35,418 nucleotides of DNA from assembly GCA_019313905.1 (NCBI GenBank), contig JAFDAI010000012.1, positions 1-35,418 of the forward strand, read 5' to 3'. A program made the translations under genes and the position numbers. The stretch's first letter is position 1; each line of letters starts with the position of its first letter. The stretch comes from Deltaproteobacteria bacterium. GTDB lineage: Bacteria; Desulfobacterota; Syntrophia; Syntrophales; UBA2210. Below the pieces are notes generated by a model. The model was not told the origin of the DNA and searched no databases. It saw nothing but the letters and a program-made list of their open reading frames with translations. This document shows positions 34,157-35,418 of the stretch, piece by piece.

Positions 34157-35418
34157 TTACATCATTTTCTTAATGGCGGTCAGATACGGGCCTGAGCGAT
34201 CCAGGTAAAATGACAGCGCCTTAGAGAAGTTTTTCCCCACAATCCCATCGACAAACAGCTGACTTATCTCCCTGTTACGTTCAAGAACCGACTGAACGCG
34301 AACAAAAATCTGACGTTCTTCGTGGGACATTCCCTTCATAATTGTGTGCAACGCGCTTCCGGCGCGGGGCTGGTACATCCAGAAATACAGCAGATCGAGA
34401 GCATTTATAATTACTATCTTTTCCAGGTCGAGTGCCTCGGCTTTTATGGCGCGCATGAACCTCTTGGGAGATTTAAGCATATCACACACATCAGACTCGG
34501 GGAAAAGCAGTTCCATGCGAGTATATATATCAAACATCTGCCCGAGTTTGCTTCGATAGTCCAACATGCGGATACGTATATTCTGGTAGCGATCGGCAAG
34601 CCCCTCTATAAAACCCGCCACACAGTCGGACGCGCCCTTGGAAATCACAGCGGCCCATCTCTGGAGAACGGCATTTGCATCCACAACTCCACACGCATAG
34701 AGTATATCACCCGTTATCATACTGAATACAACGGCAATGGGAATGGAAAGGATTGTCCTGAAAAAATTCCCGAAAACAGCGCCCCTGGACAGTCCGCGAA
34801 AGACGTTATGTGTTGAGATATACAACCCGTTTGCCAGGGCTATAACCGTATACAGCAGGACGGGACTGGTATAAGTCGTGACGCCGAATGTTCTGTCCAG
34901 CAACAGGGTTTTAACCAGGTAATCGAGCAGTGGAACAGAAAAGCCCGTAAAGAGGAGGGAATCCGTCAGGCGGTCCCAGCTGACATAATCATTCCATTTC
35001 AACAACGGAGAACGGCGAATACCGCCGCCGCCTATGACCGACTGGAGTATGTTGCGCGCACCCGTGATTCCGAACCAGATAAATGCCCCAAACCAGGAAA
35101 GCAGCCACCAGTCTTTGGTAAGATAAAAAGTAAGAAATGCCGGCACAAATCCTATCAGCACCTTTGTCCAGTTTTTCAGGCTGCTGTTGAGATATTCCCA
35201 CGATATCCCTGCCCGGGTCTTCCGCAGATCCGGAGACTCGAGATAGAGGTTATTGGTGCTCTCCTCGTCAAATCCGCCTAACGTAACGACATTGCCCCCG
35301 GCTTCCACATGGGTGAAAAGTTTATCTATCTCCCATTCTTCCAGACGCTTTTTTCCTATAAGACGCAGGCCCGGAATACAACAGGCCATACGGTAAAAAG
35401 CATTCAGCAGCCTGTTGG
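34157..35418 (-). CDS. Unrecognised membrane protein, 5' end outside the window
   Basis: The reading frame is open to the window edge and the ATG at 35389 lacks a ribosome-binding sequence, so the gene very likely starts outside. The visible 419 residues have an N-terminal soluble part (about 90 residues, including THVEAGGNVVTLGGFDEEST), then about five or six hydrophobic segments (LIGFVPAFLTFYLT, WLLSWFGAFIWFGITGA, LLFTGFSVPLLDYLV, VLLYTVIALANGLY, ILSIPIAVVFSMITGDILYA). A helical C-terminal part follows (GLADRYQNIRIRMLDYRSKL, MSHEERQIFVRVQSVLERNR). I do not recognise the family. It lies 19 bp before the GDPD gene on the same strand, so a link to membrane lipid or glycerophosphodiester handling is possible but unproven. 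Confidence 0.6.
   Translation of the reverse strand, partial: NRLLNAFYRMACCIPGLRLIGKKRLEEWEIDKLFTHVEAGGNVVTLGGFDEESTNNLYLESPDLRKTRAGISWEYLNSSLKNWTKVLIGFVPAFLTFYLTKDWWLLSWFGAFIWFGITGARNILQSVIGGGGIRRSPLLKWNDYVSWDRLTDSLLFTGFSVPLLDYLVKTLLLDRTFGVTTYTSPVLLYTVIALANGLYISTHNVFRGLSRGAVFGNFFRTILSIPIAVVFSMITGDILYACGVVDANAVLQRWAAVISKGASDCVAGFIEGLADRYQNIRIRMLDYRSKLGQMFDIYTRMELLFPESDVCDMLKSPKRFMRAIKAEALDLEKIVIINALDLLYFWMYQPRAGSALHTIMKGMSHEERQIFVRVQSVLERNREISQLFVDGIVGKNFSKALSFYLDRSGPYLTAIKKMM

Overview
The window looks like a chromosomal segment from an anaerobic bacterium, most likely of the Desulfobacterota (former Deltaproteobacteria). The support is indirect: an anaerobic glycerol-3-phosphate dehydrogenase set (glpABC), a Thi4 thiazole synthase with histidine where the suicidal enzymes have cysteine, a Gram-negative style gene set (murJ, AMIN-LysM amidase, HrpA, RNase E/G), and a 123-bp palindromic repeat of a type I remember from such genomes. 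No species can be named from the sequence alone.

Layout. 1-1471 (+): 3' part of an Ig-like-repeat surface protein with an apparent frameshift near position 109, closed by a strong bidirectional terminator. 1556-2480 (-): queuosine genes yhhQ and queF. 2610-4326 (+): a TPR protein and an M24 aminopeptidase, whose stop codon abuts a 182-bp MITE-like element. 4602-5714 (-): an AT-rich membrane diguanylate cyclase gene. 5931-7007 (+): a patatin-like lipase with a good sigma-70-type promoter. 7018-7833 (-): an unassigned HAD hydrolase.

7971-16381 (-) is a nine-gene thiamine locus. A sigma-70-like promoter and a TPP riboswitch with an intrinsic terminator lead into thiamine pyrophosphokinase, a ThiD-ThiN fusion, Thi4, ThiC, the uptake system ThiZ-ThiX-ThiY, ThiM and ThiE. 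Together they make HMP-P (ThiC), make the thiazole (Thi4), phosphorylate HMP-P (ThiD), couple the halves (ThiE and/or ThiN), salvage thiazole (ThiM), import pyrimidine-type precursors (ThiXYZ) and form TPP from thiamine. One copy of the 123-bp repeat lies between the riboswitch terminator and the first gene.

16402-21709 (-) is a housekeeping run: a Rho_N-like basic protein, a CBS-domain protein, a second copy of the 123-bp repeat, murJ, a YrdC/YciO protein and an RNase E/G. 21906-25841 (+) is hrpA, convergent with a cell-wall amidase carrying four LysM repeats (25846-27669, -). 27826-28698 (+) is metF, followed by tRNA-Arg(CCG).

28915-35418 (-) holds glpC, glpB and glpA, a 23S-IVS-type four-helix-bundle gene bracketed by degenerate repeats, a glycerophosphodiester phosphodiesterase, and an unrecognised membrane protein cut by the window edge. 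GDPD plus GlpABC would take glycerophosphodiesters to dihydroxyacetone phosphate under anoxia. I see no CRISPR array, prophage or toxin-antitoxin system. The most unusual content is the thiamine locus (two coupling enzymes, His-type Thi4, TPK without a local ThiL, a repeat in the riboswitch leader) and the short mobile repeats placed at gene boundaries.
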